Below are positions 34,173-44,404 of a stretch of 64,000 bases of DNA, piece by piece; within the stretch, counting starts at the first letter, position 1; each line of letters begins with the position of its first letter. Location of the stretch: positions 426,642 to 490,641 of the forward strand of contig NZ_JAINVV010000011.1 of NCBI RefSeq assembly GCF_019880585.1. The letters are read 5' to 3'. Origin of the DNA: Sphingomonas colocasiae. GTDB lineage: Bacteria > Pseudomonadota > Alphaproteobacteria > Sphingomonadales > Sphingomonadaceae. Both the position numbers and the translations under genes were made by a program. The notes under the pieces were generated by a model. It searched no databases, was not told the DNA's origin, and saw nothing but the letters and a program-made list of their open reading frames with translations.

Positions 34173-34332
34173 CATGCGCTCCACTTCGACTCAGAGAATT
34201 TTCGCTATCGAATACATCGCTCTCTATGCCCGCAAGGATGCGCAGAAATCCAGCAATTAATCGCCGGTATCCAGCGGCAATTGCCAGCGACAAAAGTTTC
34301 GATTACGAAAATGCGGGGATGGAGGTACGACG

Positions 34333-35583
34333 ATGAAGACTGCGCGTGGCTATGGCTTTCTCCTGCTGTCGGCGATCGTCTATGCGGTCAACATCATCGA
34401 CCGGCAATTGCTGCCGCTGATGGCGGAAGCCGTGCGCAAGGATATCGCGCTTTCGGACTGGCAGATGGGCCTGCTGACCGGGATCAGCTTCGCCGCCTTC
34501 TACGCGATCTTCACCCTGCCCATCGCCTGGATCGCGGACAGCGGCAATCGCCGCAACCTGGTCGCGATCTGCCTGGGCGTCTTCAGCCTGGCGACCGCGG
34601 CCTGCGGCTTCGTCCAGAATTTCGCGCAGCTCGTGCTCGCGCGCATGGCGGTCGCGATCGGCGAAGCGGGCACCACCCCCGCCTCGCTCTCGATGCTGGC
34701 GGATACATTTCCCGATCGAAAGGGCTTCGCATCGGGCGCCTTTACCGCGGGCGGCAATCTGGGGCTGCTGGGCGGGGTGCTGCTGGTATCGGGCCTGGCC
34801 AGCCAGATGGGCTGGCGCGCGACCTTCGCGATCACCGGCCTGCTCGGTATCGTCACCGCCGCCATCTATATGCTGGTGGTGCGCGAACCCGTGCGGCTCA
34901 GCCCCGTCGTGCGGCAGGATTACAGGCAGGTCCTGCGCCGGCTGGGCAGCCATTCCAGCTTTCGCCTGGCGACGCTATCGATGATCGGCATCCTGTTCTT
35001 CACCAACGCCACCGGGGCATGGACGCCCGCCTTCCTGGCACGCGCGCACGGCCTGTCGATCGCCCAGGCCGGCCTGTTCGTCGGCCTCACCTCCGGACTG
35101 ATCGGCATGATCTGCGTGCTGCTGACCGGCCCGCTGATCGATCGCCTGGCGCGCCGGGACCTGCGCTGGATGGGCTGGCTGCCCGCGATCGCGCTGGCGA
35201 TCATGATCGCATCGATGGCGATCGGCGTGCGGATAGAGGATACGCGCATCGCGTTGCCGATCCTCGCCATCGCGCCCTGCCTAGCGCTCGTTCCGCCCAC
35301 CTGCATCTTCGCGGTGCTGCAGACGGCGGTGCCCGCCGGGTTGCGCGCATCGGCGACGGCGATGCTGTTCCTGGCGGCCAATCTGCTCGGCATGGGCATC
35401 GGGCCGACGCTGGTCGGCGCGCTCAGCAGCTATTGGGAAACCTCGAGCGCGCTCAGCCTGCGCCCCGCGCTGTTCTACGGCATAGCACCGAGCATGATCG
35501 GCGTCGTCGCCTGCCTGTTGCTGGCGCGCACCATCGCACGCGATGTCCGCGCGCTTTCGGATGAAATGCCCGCTTCAGCCTGA
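34333..35583 (+). CDS. MFS transporter, 12 TM, 416 aa
   Basis: The protein has the major-facilitator pattern: TM1 with YAVNIIDRQLLPLM (the NxxDRQ signature of the spinster-like / anion-cation-symporter-like MFS groups), the loop 2-3 motif WIADSGNRRNLVAI, and ARMAVAIGEAGTTPASLSMLADTFP in TM4-5. Twelve hydrophobic segments can be counted. It is an inner-membrane importer or exporter. It starts a same-strand run with the S9 peptidase and DUF885 genes, so uptake of peptides or peptide products is a reasonable but unproven role. ATG 34333 follows GGATGGAGG. Confidence 0.9.
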   Translation: MKTARGYGFLLLSAIVYAVNIIDRQLLPLMAEAVRKDIALSDWQMGLLTGISFAAFYAIFTLPIAWIADSGNRRNLVAICLGVFSLATAACGFVQNFAQLVLARMAVAIGEAGTTPASLSMLADTFPDRKGFASGAFTAGGNLGLLGGVLLVSGLASQMGWRATFAITGLLGIVTAAIYMLVVREPVRLSPVVRQDYRQVLRRLGSHSSFRLATLSMIGILFFTNATGAWTPAFLARAHGLSIAQAGLFVGLTSGLIGMICVLLTGPLIDRLARRDLRWMGWLPAIALAIMIASMAIGVRIEDTRIALPILAIAPCLALVPPTCIFAVLQTAVPAGLRASATAMLFLAANLLGMGIGPTLVGALSSYWETSSALSLRPALFYGIAPSMIGVVACLLLARTIARDVRALSDEMPASA

Positions 35584-35687
35584 AGCGCCCGCGTGAAACT
35601 TATTTGTCGGTTTTATGACCGTGCGTCGTCTACCTCTTGAGCGCATGGGGCATGTCGATCCCCGGCGGCACGTCAGGGGGAGCATAG

Positions 35688-38117
35688 ATGACGAAACTCG
35701 GTTCGGTGATGCGGGTCTGCGTGGCGATTGCCGCGCTCGGATACATCTCTGCCGCCGCTGCGGAGGAACCCGGCTACAAGCCGGCGCCCGGCGAACTCGA
35801 TCGGCTCATCTCGGCGCCGCTCACCCCGCACATCCTGCCCGCACCCGGCAAGGCGGGCGTCGCGATCGTCGCCCAGCCCTATGGCGTCCGCACGATCGGC
35901 GAACTCGCCGAGCCCGAACTCCGCCTCGCCGGCTTCCGCTTCAACCCGGAGGTCTGGGCGCGCGGGCGTGAGCCATGGACGGTCACCTATTATCGCAGCC
36001 TGTCGCTCATCGATCTGGCCAATGGCCGCACGCGGGCCATCAGCGGCCTGCCCGCCACCGGCCGGATCACCGGTGTCGCCTGGTCGCCCGACGGCACCAG
36101 GGCGGCGGTCAGCGTCGCCGGTTATGACGATGGCCGCCGCCACGGGCTGTGGCTGGTCGATGCAGCCACCGGTCGCGCGACGCGGATCGACGGGATCGAC
36201 GTCAACAGCGTGCTCGGCGCGCCCTGCACCTGGCTGAGCAACAGCACCCTGCTCGCCTGCCTCGCGGTACCGTCCGCCCGAGGGGCAGCACCGGTCGCCT
36301 CCGCCGCGACGATCGCGCCCGCGATCGAAGCGAATGACGGCAAGGCCGCGCCGGGGCGGACCTATCAGGATCTGCTCAAGACGCCGCTCGACGAAAAGCT
36401 GCTCGACCATCACATGACGACCGAGCTGGCGCTGGTCGGAACCGACGGCACGGTCCGGCGGATCGGTCATGCCGCGCTGCACGATCGCATCGCCCCCTCA
36501 CCCGACGGGCAATGGCTGCTCGTCAGCGAGCGGGTGCGCCCCTATTCCTACCAGTTCCCGCTCGACAAATTCCCGCAGCGGCTATCCGTCCTCCGCCTTG
36601 CCGATGGCAGCGTCACCAAGCTTATCGAGAAACCCCTCGAATCCGAGGTGCCGATCGCGATGGACGCGGTCGGCCCCGGCCCGCGCGCGGTGGAATGGCG
36701 GCCCGATGCGCCGGCGACGCTGGTCTGGGCCAATGCGCTCGACGGTGGCGACCCCGCGCGCACCGTGGCCGAGCGCGACGAACTCCTCACCCTCTCCGCG
36801 CCTTTCACCGCCGCCCCCGCCAGCCTCGCCCGGCTCCAGGCGCGCTTCCATGAGCTGAGCTGGAGCGCCGACGGCAGTGCCCTGATCGAGGAAAGATGGA
36901 GGAAGACGCGGCTGCGCCGCCTGTCGACGCTCGACAGCGCGGGGCCGCGCAAACTCTACGAGGGATCGAGCGAGGATGGCTATGCCGATCCCGGCGCGCC
37001 GCTGATGACGGTCAACGCGCAGGGCGCATCCGTGATGGCGAGTGCCGGCAAGGGGCAGGTCTGGCTGACCGGCGCCGGCGGCACGCCGCAGGGTGACCGG
37101 CCCTTCGCGTCGCGGCTCGATCTCGCCACCGGCGCGCGCAGCATCGCCTGGCGGTCGGCCACGGACCGCTATGAGGAAGCGCAGGCGCTGCTCGCCGACG
37201 GGCGCCTGCTCGTCCGCCGCGAAAGCGCGACCGTGCCGCCCGATTACTATCTGGTCGCGCCCGGCGGCCGCGCGACGCGGCTGACCCATTTTCCCAACCC
37301 GTTCGGCACGGCCGCGCTCGCCCAGAAGAAACTGCTTCACTATAGCCGCGCCGATGGCGTGCCGCTGACGGCGACGCTTTACCTGCCGCCCGATTACAAG
37401 CCCGCGGACGGCCCGCTGCCGACGGTGCTTCACGCTTATCCGGCGGAGTTCAAGTCGCGCGAAACCGCCGGGCAGGTGAAGGGTTCGCCCAACCGCTTCC
37501 CCGTCTACGGCTTTTACCAACTCTATCCGCTGCTCGCCTATCGCGGCTATGCGGTGCTGTTCAACACGGCGCTGCCCGTGATCGGCGAAGGCGCCAGCGA
37601 GCCCAATGACAGCTTCGTCGAGCAGCTTGTTTCGGGCGCGAAAGCCGCGATCGACGAGGGTGTGCGCCTGGGTGTCGTCGATCGCGCGCGCGTGGGCGTG
37701 ACCGGTCACAGCTATGGCGCCTTCATGACCGCGAACCTGCTGGCGCATTCGGACCTGTTCAAGGCCGGCGTGGCGCTGAGCGGCGCCTATAACCGCACGC
37801 TCACGCCCTTCGGCTTCCAGAACGAGGCGCGCACCTATTGGCAGGCGCCTGAGCTCTATGCCCGCATGTCCCCCTTCTCCTTCGCCGATCGGATCAGGCA
37901 GCCGCTCTCGCTGATCCATGGCGCCGCCGACGACAATATGGGCACCTTCCCGATCCAGACCGAGCGTTTTTATGCGGCGCTCAAGGGCCATGGCGCCACC
38001 ACCCGGCTGACCATGCTGCCGTTCGAGGCGCATCGCTACGATGCCCGCGAGTCGCTGGGCCAGGTCGTGTGGGACTGGGACGACTGGTTCGGCCGCTATC
38101 TGAAGGACGCCAGGTGA
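35688..38117 (+). CDS. Exported S9 (prolyl oligopeptidase-type) peptidase, 809 aa
   Basis: ATG 35688 follows CAGGGGGAGC. A signal peptide (MTKLGSVMRVCVAIAALGYISAAAAEE) precedes a WD40-like beta-propeller (about residues 40-520) and a C-terminal alpha/beta hydrolase domain. The catalytic triad is visible: Ser in VTGHSYGAFMT (about 675), Asp in HGAADDNMG (about 747) and His in FEAHRYDARES (about 780). S9 enzymes of this shape cleave short peptides. It is probably periplasmic and cooperates with the neighbouring MFS transporter and DUF885 protein. Confidence 0.92.
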   Translation: MTKLGSVMRVCVAIAALGYISAAAAEEPGYKPAPGELDRLISAPLTPHILPAPGKAGVAIVAQPYGVRTIGELAEPELRLAGFRFNPEVWARGREPWTVTYYRSLSLIDLANGRTRAISGLPATGRITGVAWSPDGTRAAVSVAGYDDGRRHGLWLVDAATGRATRIDGIDVNSVLGAPCTWLSNSTLLACLAVPSARGAAPVASAATIAPAIEANDGKAAPGRTYQDLLKTPLDEKLLDHHMTTELALVGTDGTVRRIGHAALHDRIAPSPDGQWLLVSERVRPYSYQFPLDKFPQRLSVLRLADGSVTKLIEKPLESEVPIAMDAVGPGPRAVEWRPDAPATLVWANALDGGDPARTVAERDELLTLSAPFTAAPASLARLQARFHELSWSADGSALIEERWRKTRLRRLSTLDSAGPRKLYEGSSEDGYADPGAPLMTVNAQGASVMASAGKGQVWLTGAGGTPQGDRPFASRLDLATGARSIAWRSATDRYEEAQALLADGRLLVRRESATVPPDYYLVAPGGRATRLTHFPNPFGTAALAQKKLLHYSRADGVPLTATLYLPPDYKPADGPLPTVLHAYPAEFKSRETAGQVKGSPNRFPVYGFYQLYPLLAYRGYAVLFNTALPVIGEGASEPNDSFVEQLVSGAKAAIDEGVRLGVVDRARVGVTGHSYGAFMTANLLAHSDLFKAGVALSGAYNRTLTPFGFQNEARTYWQAPELYARMSPFSFADRIRQPLSLIHGAADDNMGTFPIQTERFYAALKGHGATTRLTMLPFEAHRYDARESLGQVVWDWDDWFGRYLKDAR

Positions 38118-38186
38118 ACCCGCTCTCGATCCTGTCCAAAACCCCAGACAGGCTTCCGCTAGTTTGCACCGCGCTTTACACCTGTC

Positions 38187-38231
38187 GCATCGTCCTAGCG
38201 GAAAACCGGTTCCCACTTTTCCGCACGATGC
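38187..38231. repeat. Fifth copy of the palindromic intergenic repeat
   Basis: GCGGAAAACCGGTTCCCACT followed by TTTCCGCACGATGC matches the units tandemly repeated at 9536-9694. It lies in the 160-bp gap between the S9 and DUF885 genes. An in-frame extension of the DUF885 ORF across it is not a real N-terminus. Confidence 0.8.
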
Positions 38232-38277
38232 TCTAGACAAGCGTCCAACTCCATCTGGACCCGCCGGAGACTCACCC

Positions 38278-40092
38278 ATGGACCGTCGCAACTTCGTCAT
38301 CGGCGCCGCCGCCGCATCGCTGGCCGGCACCCTGCCCATCCGCGCCGTGGCCGCCGCCGGCACCAACAAGGCGGATGCCGATCTGCGCGCGCTGCTCGAT
38401 CGCTTCTTCTATGCCCGGCTGGCGGAATCACCCGAACAGGCGACGCGGCTCGGCCTCGACACCGGCCCGCGCGCCGCGCTGAAATCGAAGCTCGACGACG
38501 AGTCCGCCTCGGCCCAGGCGCGTGCGCTGGCGCGCGCCAAAGGCGAACTGGCGGAACTGGGCAAGGTCGATACGGGCAAGCTCTCGCCCGCCGCGAAGAT
38601 CGATCATGAAGTCGTCACCTATCAGCTCACCCAGTCGATCGCGGGCGCCGAACGCTTCCGCTATGGCAGTTCGATGGGGCGCTTCGCCCCCTATTTGCTG
38701 AGCCAGCTCACCGGCCCCTATCGCGACGTGCCCGATTTCCTGGACTCGCAGGTGCGCGTGCGCGACGCGGCGGAGGCCGATGCCTATCTGGCACGGCTGG
38801 AGGCGTTTCCGGAAGCGATCGACACCAGCAGCGAGAACCAGCGCGTCGATGCCGCCAAGGGCGTGTTCGCGCCCGATTACATCCTCGACACGACATTGAA
38901 GATCCTTGCCGCCGCCCGCGAAAAGCCGGCGGACCAGACGGTGATGGTCGCAAGCTTCGCCGCCAAGCTGAAGGCGGCGAACCTGCCGGCGGATCGCGTC
39001 GCGCAGGCGACCGCGATCGTCGAGCAGAAGGTGTTTCCCGCGCTCGACCGCCAGCGCGATCTCGTCACCCAGTTGCGCGCCAAGGCCGTGCATGATGCCG
39101 GCTGCTGGCGGCTGCCCGATGGCGACGCCTATTATGCCGCGGCGGCGGAGGCGGCGACGACGGTGAAGATGAGCGGCGACGAGATCCACACGCTCGGCCT
39201 TGAACAGGTGAAGGAGATCAGCGCCCGGATCGATACGATCCTGAAGGGCGAGGGCATGAGCCAGGGAAGCGTGGGCGACCGGCTGGTCGAGCTCAACAAG
39301 CGCCCCGACCAGCTTTTCCCCAATACCGACGAAGGCCGCGAGGCGCTGCTCGCGCAGCTCAACCGCCAGATCGAGGCAATGCAGCCGCGCCTGTCCGAAG
39401 CCTTTTCAGTGCTGCCCAAGGCGCCGGTCGAAGTGCGGCGCGTGCCGCCGACGATCCAGGCGGGCGCACCCGGCGGCTATTATCAGAATGCCTCGCTCGA
39501 CGGTTCACGTCCGGCGATCTACTTCATCAATCTGCGCGACACGTTCGACCGGCCGAAATTCGGCCTCGCCACCCTCACCCATCACGAAGCGGTGCCCGGC
39601 CATCACCTGCAGGTGAGCGTGGCGCTGGAAAGCCCGGAGATCCCGATGATCCGTCGGCGCGGCTTTTTCAGCGGCTATTCCGAAGGCTGGGCGCTCTATG
39701 CCGAGCAGCTCGCCGACGAAATGGGCATGTTCAAGGGCGATCCGCTGGGCCAGGTCGGCTATCTCCAGTCGCTGCTGTTCCGCGCGACACGGCTGGTGGT
39801 CGACAGCGGCATGCATGCCAAGCGCTGGAGCCGCGAACAGGCGACCGATTATCTGATCGCCACCACCGGCATCGCGCGCGGCCGCAGCCAGGGTGAGATC
39901 GACCGCTATACCGCCTGGCCCGGCCAGGCCTGCAGCTACAAGGTCGGCCACACCGTCTGGACGCGGCTGCGCGCCGAGGCGCAGAAACGGCCGGGCTTCA
40001 CGCTGAAGGATTTCCACGCCGTACTCTCCGATGGCGCGATGCCGCTCGCCGTGCTCGAACGCGTGGTGCGGCGGCGCTGGTCGATCGGCTGA
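38278..40092 (+). CDS. DUF885 family exported protein (putative metallopeptidase), 604 aa
   Basis: ATG 38278 starts a Tat-like signal (MDRRNFVIGAAAASLAGTLP). The body is helical with the DUF885 hallmarks: LLDRFFYARLAESPEQATRLGLDTG near the start and LTHHEAVPGHHLQVSVALE near residue 436, a HEAxPGHH motif that resembles a zinc site. Further on is GFFSGYSEGWALYAEQLADEMG, whose Glu could complete the metal site. Family activity is thought to be peptidase-like. It lies downstream of, and same-strand with, the S9 peptidase, consistent with extracytoplasmic peptide breakdown. Confidence 0.92.
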   Translation: MDRRNFVIGAAAASLAGTLPIRAVAAAGTNKADADLRALLDRFFYARLAESPEQATRLGLDTGPRAALKSKLDDESASAQARALARAKGELAELGKVDTGKLSPAAKIDHEVVTYQLTQSIAGAERFRYGSSMGRFAPYLLSQLTGPYRDVPDFLDSQVRVRDAAEADAYLARLEAFPEAIDTSSENQRVDAAKGVFAPDYILDTTLKILAAAREKPADQTVMVASFAAKLKAANLPADRVAQATAIVEQKVFPALDRQRDLVTQLRAKAVHDAGCWRLPDGDAYYAAAAEAATTVKMSGDEIHTLGLEQVKEISARIDTILKGEGMSQGSVGDRLVELNKRPDQLFPNTDEGREALLAQLNRQIEAMQPRLSEAFSVLPKAPVEVRRVPPTIQAGAPGGYYQNASLDGSRPAIYFINLRDTFDRPKFGLATLTHHEAVPGHHLQVSVALESPEIPMIRRRGFFSGYSEGWALYAEQLADEMGMFKGDPLGQVGYLQSLLFRATRLVVDSGMHAKRWSREQATDYLIATTGIARGRSQGEIDRYTAWPGQACSYKVGHTVWTRLRAEAQKRPGFTLKDFHAVLSDGAMPLAVLERVVRRRWSIG

Positions 40093-40100
40093 ACTGAGCG

Positions 40101-40520
40101 CTATCGGACGGCGTTCGAGGCTTCATTGCCGGATGTAGTGTTTTCCGCACTCTCCTGCTCGCCGCCCGCAAAATCCGAAGCGTGCTTCGCCAATCTCGTC
40201 GGCAGCGTCGCGGTCGAGCCGTTCCACGGATTCATCGTGACGCAATAGCCGCTATGGTCGCCGCACTGCCGTACTTCCCCGCTATGGCTGTCGAGCACGA
40301 CAATGATGTGCTCATCGTCGGCAATCCGGGCGAGATCGGCATCGGCCGCACTCTCGGGCACCTTCATCTCCGCCCAGAGCCGCCCGGCATCGAACACACC
40401 GATACCCGCATAGCGGCCGGCGGCCTTGGCGCCGGCCGGTGTTACCACAGGCTGGCTGTCGCACCCCGACAGGAGTGCCGCCGACAACAGGCTCGCCAAG
40501 GCGATGGTCGCGGTCCGCAT
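40101..40520 (-). CDS. Small lipoprotein, 139 aa
   Basis: ATG 40520 has GGAG 7 bases upstream and gives MRTATIALASLLSAALLSGC, a textbook lipobox. The mature part has a Cys pair (EVRQCGDHSGYCVTMNPW), a conserved-looking GIGVFDAGRLWAEMKVPE segment and a Ser/Glu-rich tail. No family is recognised. It is convergent with the DUF885 gene with only 8 bp between the stops. Confidence 0.75.
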   Translation of the reverse strand: MRTATIALASLLSAALLSGCDSQPVVTPAGAKAAGRYAGIGVFDAGRLWAEMKVPESAADADLARIADDEHIIVVLDSHSGEVRQCGDHSGYCVTMNPWNGSTATLPTRLAKHASDFAGGEQESAENTTSGNEASNAVR

Positions 40521-40651
40521 CCACATGCTCCACAGACAATCATATGACCGCAAGCAAGCTGCCACGCCGCCCGTTTATTTTCCACCGTTTTTGTTGAAAA
40601 CACTTCCACCCGCCAAGTTGGATGACGGATGACTGTAGCATCAGCCCCGCA

Positions 40652-42079
40652 TCACGCGACGATCGCCGGCAGGCGATCCCGCCAAGGCCGTTCCGCCTCG
40701 AGCTGCGCCGCGAGGCGGATCAGCGTGTCTTCCCTGCCCCGGTTGGCGATGAACTGGGTTCCGAGCGGCATCCCGTTCGCGGCGGCCTCGATCGGCAGCG
40801 ATATCGCGGGCAGGCCGGATACGCTGATCGGAGCCGAAAACACCATATGGCCGAAAAGCCGCTCGAAATAGGCGTCGACATCGTCCCATGCCTGCGACGG
40901 ATCGCCGATGGCCGGCGCGGTGACGGGCGTGGAGGGCGTGATCACCACGTCATAGCGGCTGACCGCAACGCAGATGTCGCGGCCGATCTGGCGCAGCGTC
41001 TCGACGTCGCGGGCATGATCGATACCCGATACATTCTTCGCCAATCCGCGGATCGCCCACACCACCGGCTGGAGCTCGTCGGCCTCCGCCTTGCGGCCAA
41101 GCAGGCCCTCCGCCGTATCCAGGCCATAGGCGGTGAGCACGTTGATGACCCGGATGAAGGTCGTGCAGAAGCGATCATAGTCGATCGGGATCTCGACCGG
41201 CTCCACATGATGCCCCAGCCTTTCGCACAGCCCCGCCGCCGCTTCGGCCGTGCGCACGGCATCGTCGCTGGCCGCGGCGCGGCCCGGCGAACGGGTCATC
41301 ACGCCGATGCGCAGCCGGCCCGGATCCGCCCCGACTTCCTGGAGCAGCGGCCGCGCCAGCGCCGGGATCTCATAGGGATCGCCGGGCGTCGATCCCCACA
41401 TCGCATCCGAATAGGCGGCGGTATCGCGGACGGTGATCGACAGGCAGCCATCGGTGCCGCAACCATACCAGACATCGGCATAATCGGGATAATAGCTGTT
41501 CCTGCCGCGCGAAGGCTTCAGGCCGACCAGGCCGCAATAGCTGGAGGGCACGCGGATCGAGCCGCCGCCATCGCCGCCATGCGCCAGCGGCATGATGCGC
41601 GCCGCGACCGCCGCCGCGGCGCCGCCGCTGGAGCCGCCCGGCGTGCGCGACGGATCCCAGGGATTGCGGGTGTCGCCGAACAGCGCGTTGCCCGACTGGA
41701 GGTTGATGCCGAATTCGGGCACGTTGGTGGAGCCGAGATAGATGAGCCCCAGCGTCTTCAGCCGCTGGATCATCAGGCTGTCCTGCGCGGGCACATGATC
41801 GCGGAAGAAGCGCGAGCCCGAGGTTTGCGGCACCCCCGCATGACCCAGGATCAGATCCTTCAGCAGCCAGGGAAGCCCCGCAAAGGCGCCATCCCGCGGC
41901 GGATCCGCCGCCATGGCACGTGCCTGGTCATAGCCCTTGTACGTCATGAAATTGAGCGTCGGATTCAAGCGCTCGATGCGTTCGATGACGACCTCGACAA
42001 GCTCCGCGGCGCTGATCTGGCCCGACCTGATCAGGTCCGCCAGGCCAAGCCCGTCATATCCGCTGAGTTGATCCGTCAT
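40652..42079 (-). CDS. Amidase-signature-family enzyme, 475 aa
   Basis: The Ser-cisSer-Lys triad is in place: Lys74 in LPWLLKDL, GGSSGG at 148-153, and nucleophile Ser174 in GGDGGGSIRVP. There is no signal peptide, so the enzyme is cytoplasmic. Length and the N-terminal SAAELVEVVIERIERLNPTLNF match general amidases and 6-aminohexanoate-cyclic-dimer-hydrolase-like members. It hydrolyses a C-N amide bond; the substrate is unknown. It lies 56 bp after a TonB receptor on the same strand, so the receptor may import its substrate. Divergent genes at 44473-48014 probably belong to the same pathway. Confidence 0.92.
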   Translation of the reverse strand: MTDQLSGYDGLGLADLIRSGQISAAELVEVVIERIERLNPTLNFMTYKGYDQARAMAADPPRDGAFAGLPWLLKDLILGHAGVPQTSGSRFFRDHVPAQDSLMIQRLKTLGLIYLGSTNVPEFGINLQSGNALFGDTRNPWDPSRTPGGSSGGAAAAVAARIMPLAHGGDGGGSIRVPSSYCGLVGLKPSRGRNSYYPDYADVWYGCGTDGCLSITVRDTAAYSDAMWGSTPGDPYEIPALARPLLQEVGADPGRLRIGVMTRSPGRAAASDDAVRTAEAAAGLCERLGHHVEPVEIPIDYDRFCTTFIRVINVLTAYGLDTAEGLLGRKAEADELQPVVWAIRGLAKNVSGIDHARDVETLRQIGRDICVAVSRYDVVITPSTPVTAPAIGDPSQAWDDVDAYFERLFGHMVFSAPISVSGLPAISLPIEAAANGMPLGTQFIANRGREDTLIRLAAQLEAERPWRDRLPAIVA

Positions 42080-42135
42080 GATAAGTCCCGTCTGTCTGGG
42101 TTGGAGCGATCCGGAGATCGCGGCACGGCAAATGG

Positions 42136-44337
42136 TCAGAATTTGATCGAGTAGCGCACGCCCACGCGACGCGGCGGCACCACCGACGCGAAGACACGGC
42201 TGCCATCGGGCATGAAGTAGAATGTGTTGAAGAGGCGCGTCTCCGCATAGACGTCGAACAGGTTCGTCGCGAAGAGCTGGAGCTTCCAGCTCGGCCGTTC
42301 GAACGAGATGCTCGCATCCACCATCTCATAGCCCGGAACGCTGAGCGAGGGATCGAAGGCGACATTATATCCCTGGCTTTGCGCGCCGATATGGCGGCCG
42401 TCCAGGTTGAAGACGAGTTCCGATCCCGCGGATCCGACCGGCGTCGCATATTCGATTCCCGCGCTCGCCGTCCATTTCGGCACGAAGCGCAGCCGCTCGC
42501 CTTTGTGCTGGATGCCCGATCCATCGACATAATCGTCGAACTTCGCATCGGTATATCCGACCGCGGTGGTGATGCTCAGCCCCTGCGCCGGCCTGAACTC
42601 GGCATTGAGCTCGAAGCCCTGCGAATGGGACTTGCCCGCATTCGCGGTCGTCGCGATCGCGATCGCGCCGTCGGTGATGATGGAAGTGAGCTGCTGATCC
42701 GTGAGGTCGATATAGAAGAGCGAGCCGGACAGTCGCACGCGGCCGTCGGCGAGCCGCCCCTTGAACCCCAGTTCGTAGCTCAGCGCCTTTTCGCTCTTAT
42801 AGGGAATGAAGCTCGCACTGCTGGCGGGCGTCAGCGGCAGGCCGCCGGAGCGGGCGCCCTGTGCGACGGTGGCATAGACGATGCCGAAATCGTCGATCGA
42901 ATATTTGATCGATCCCGACGCCGTGAAATTGTCGAAGCTCGCCCGGTTCCGGCCCGATCCGCCGATCGGGATCTCATAGGGATGGATGACCGCATAGGCA
43001 TCATAAGTGCCCTTCACCTTCTCATGGCCGTAGCGGGCGCCCAGGGTGAGCTCGAGATTGGTCGTCGGCGAATAGGATGCCTGGCCGAAAGCGGCCAGCC
43101 CTTCCTTGGTCAGATCGACATCCTGATGGTCGATCGTCAGCCCCGTCGTGGGGATGCCGATACCCATATCGTCGAAATCCTGGAGATCGTAGCTGCGCCG
43201 CGACCGGACCTTGTCGCGAAAGGCGTAGAATCCCGTCAGCCATTGCAGGGGTGCGGTGCCGTCCGACGACGCGATGCGCAGTTCGCTCGAATAGAATTCC
43301 TGCGCATTGCGATAGTCGTGACGGTTCGGCCCGCGATCGCCCCCGCCATCGAAATCGAAGGGCAGCTTGCTGTCCAGCTTGCGATATCCGTTGAGCGAGA
43401 CGATGTCGATCGCGTCACCATGCCAGGTGAAGCTCGCCGTCAGGCCGCGATTCCGGTTGACGCCCTCGATCTGGTAATCGCTGTTCACGCGATAGCAGCG
43501 GCACCCGCTGGGCACGCCGGGCAGGCCGGTCTGGCCGCGCCATTCCTGCATGTCCGCCGTCAGATAGGCTTCGAACCGCTCGCTGGGCTTCAGCAGCAGC
43601 GACACGCGCCCCTGATAGCTTGTCGCCCGATCGGCGCTGACCGTCCCGCTCTGGCCGGCAAGCGCGGGGATGACCCCGTTCTTCAGATAGCCGTCGGTCG
43701 TCGAAACGTCGAACGACGCCCCGGCATAGACGCCGTCGGCCAGGCCGCCGCTGACGCTTGCCTGGCCGCGGAAGGACAACAGGCTGTCCGCCTCGGCGAA
43801 CAGGCGGATCCGCGTGTCCGGCCCCGGACGGCGGAAATTGATCGCGATCGCACCGGCTTCGGTGTTGCGCCCGAACAGCGCGCCCTGCGGCCCCTTGAGC
43901 ACCTCGACGCGCTCGACGTCCAGATAGCGCGTGTCGAAGCCCAGGCGCGGCTGGTAGATGCCGTCGACGAACACCGGGGCGGCCGGATCGCCGCCGCCCG
44001 CATTGGCGCCGACGCCGCGAATGACGAGCGAGAGGAAGTCGCGCCCCGGGCTGTTGATGTCGGACGAGGTGGAAAGGCCCGGCAAGCGGCCGATCAGGTC
44101 GGACGTGTTGGCCATACCCTTCGCCTCGATCGCGGCCGGCGTGACCACGTCGATCGAGGCGGGCACCGATTCGAGCGTCTCTTCACGCTTGCGCGCCGTC
44201 ACCACGATCATCTCGTCGTCGCCGGCGGCATTCGCCTCCTGCGCATGCGCGGCAGTGCTCACCGAGCACCCCATGCCCCCAAGGAACAGGCCACACGCGA
44301 TCAACGATACAGACTGATATATCCGAGGCACGTACAT
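42136..44337 (-). CDS. TonB-dependent outer-membrane receptor, 733 aa
   Basis: The signal peptide runs MYVPRIYQSVSLIACGLFLGG to AAHAQ. The TonB-box region is EMIVVTARKREETLESVP; the plug has VERVEVLKGPQGALFGRNTEAGAIAI; the barrel ends RYSIKF. There is no STN domain, so regulation is not through FecR. The amidase gene follows. It is divergent from an RpiR regulator across a 135-bp AT-rich region, which is the likely control point. The ligand is unknown; by context, an amide- or glutamyl-containing compound. Confidence 0.92.
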   Translation of the reverse strand: MYVPRIYQSVSLIACGLFLGGMGCSVSTAAHAQEANAAGDDEMIVVTARKREETLESVPASIDVVTPAAIEAKGMANTSDLIGRLPGLSTSSDINSPGRDFLSLVIRGVGANAGGGDPAAPVFVDGIYQPRLGFDTRYLDVERVEVLKGPQGALFGRNTEAGAIAINFRRPGPDTRIRLFAEADSLLSFRGQASVSGGLADGVYAGASFDVSTTDGYLKNGVIPALAGQSGTVSADRATSYQGRVSLLLKPSERFEAYLTADMQEWRGQTGLPGVPSGCRCYRVNSDYQIEGVNRNRGLTASFTWHGDAIDIVSLNGYRKLDSKLPFDFDGGGDRGPNRHDYRNAQEFYSSELRIASSDGTAPLQWLTGFYAFRDKVRSRRSYDLQDFDDMGIGIPTTGLTIDHQDVDLTKEGLAAFGQASYSPTTNLELTLGARYGHEKVKGTYDAYAVIHPYEIPIGGSGRNRASFDNFTASGSIKYSIDDFGIVYATVAQGARSGGLPLTPASSASFIPYKSEKALSYELGFKGRLADGRVRLSGSLFYIDLTDQQLTSIITDGAIAIATTANAGKSHSQGFELNAEFRPAQGLSITTAVGYTDAKFDDYVDGSGIQHKGERLRFVPKWTASAGIEYATPVGSAGSELVFNLDGRHIGAQSQGYNVAFDPSLSVPGYEMVDASISFERPSWKLQLFATNLFDVYAETRLFNTFYFMPDGSRVFASVVPPRRVGVRYSIKF

Positions 44338-44404
44338 CTCCCCATTCGTTCCGATTCCGCCCGTTCGGGCTGTGTCGGCGCGATCATGTGGAGGCGTCGC
44401 AAAA

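Noticed and set aside
38164..38277. An N-terminal extension of the DUF885 protein
   Set aside because: The extra residues come from the dispersed palindromic repeat; the Tat-like signal starts at ATG 38278.
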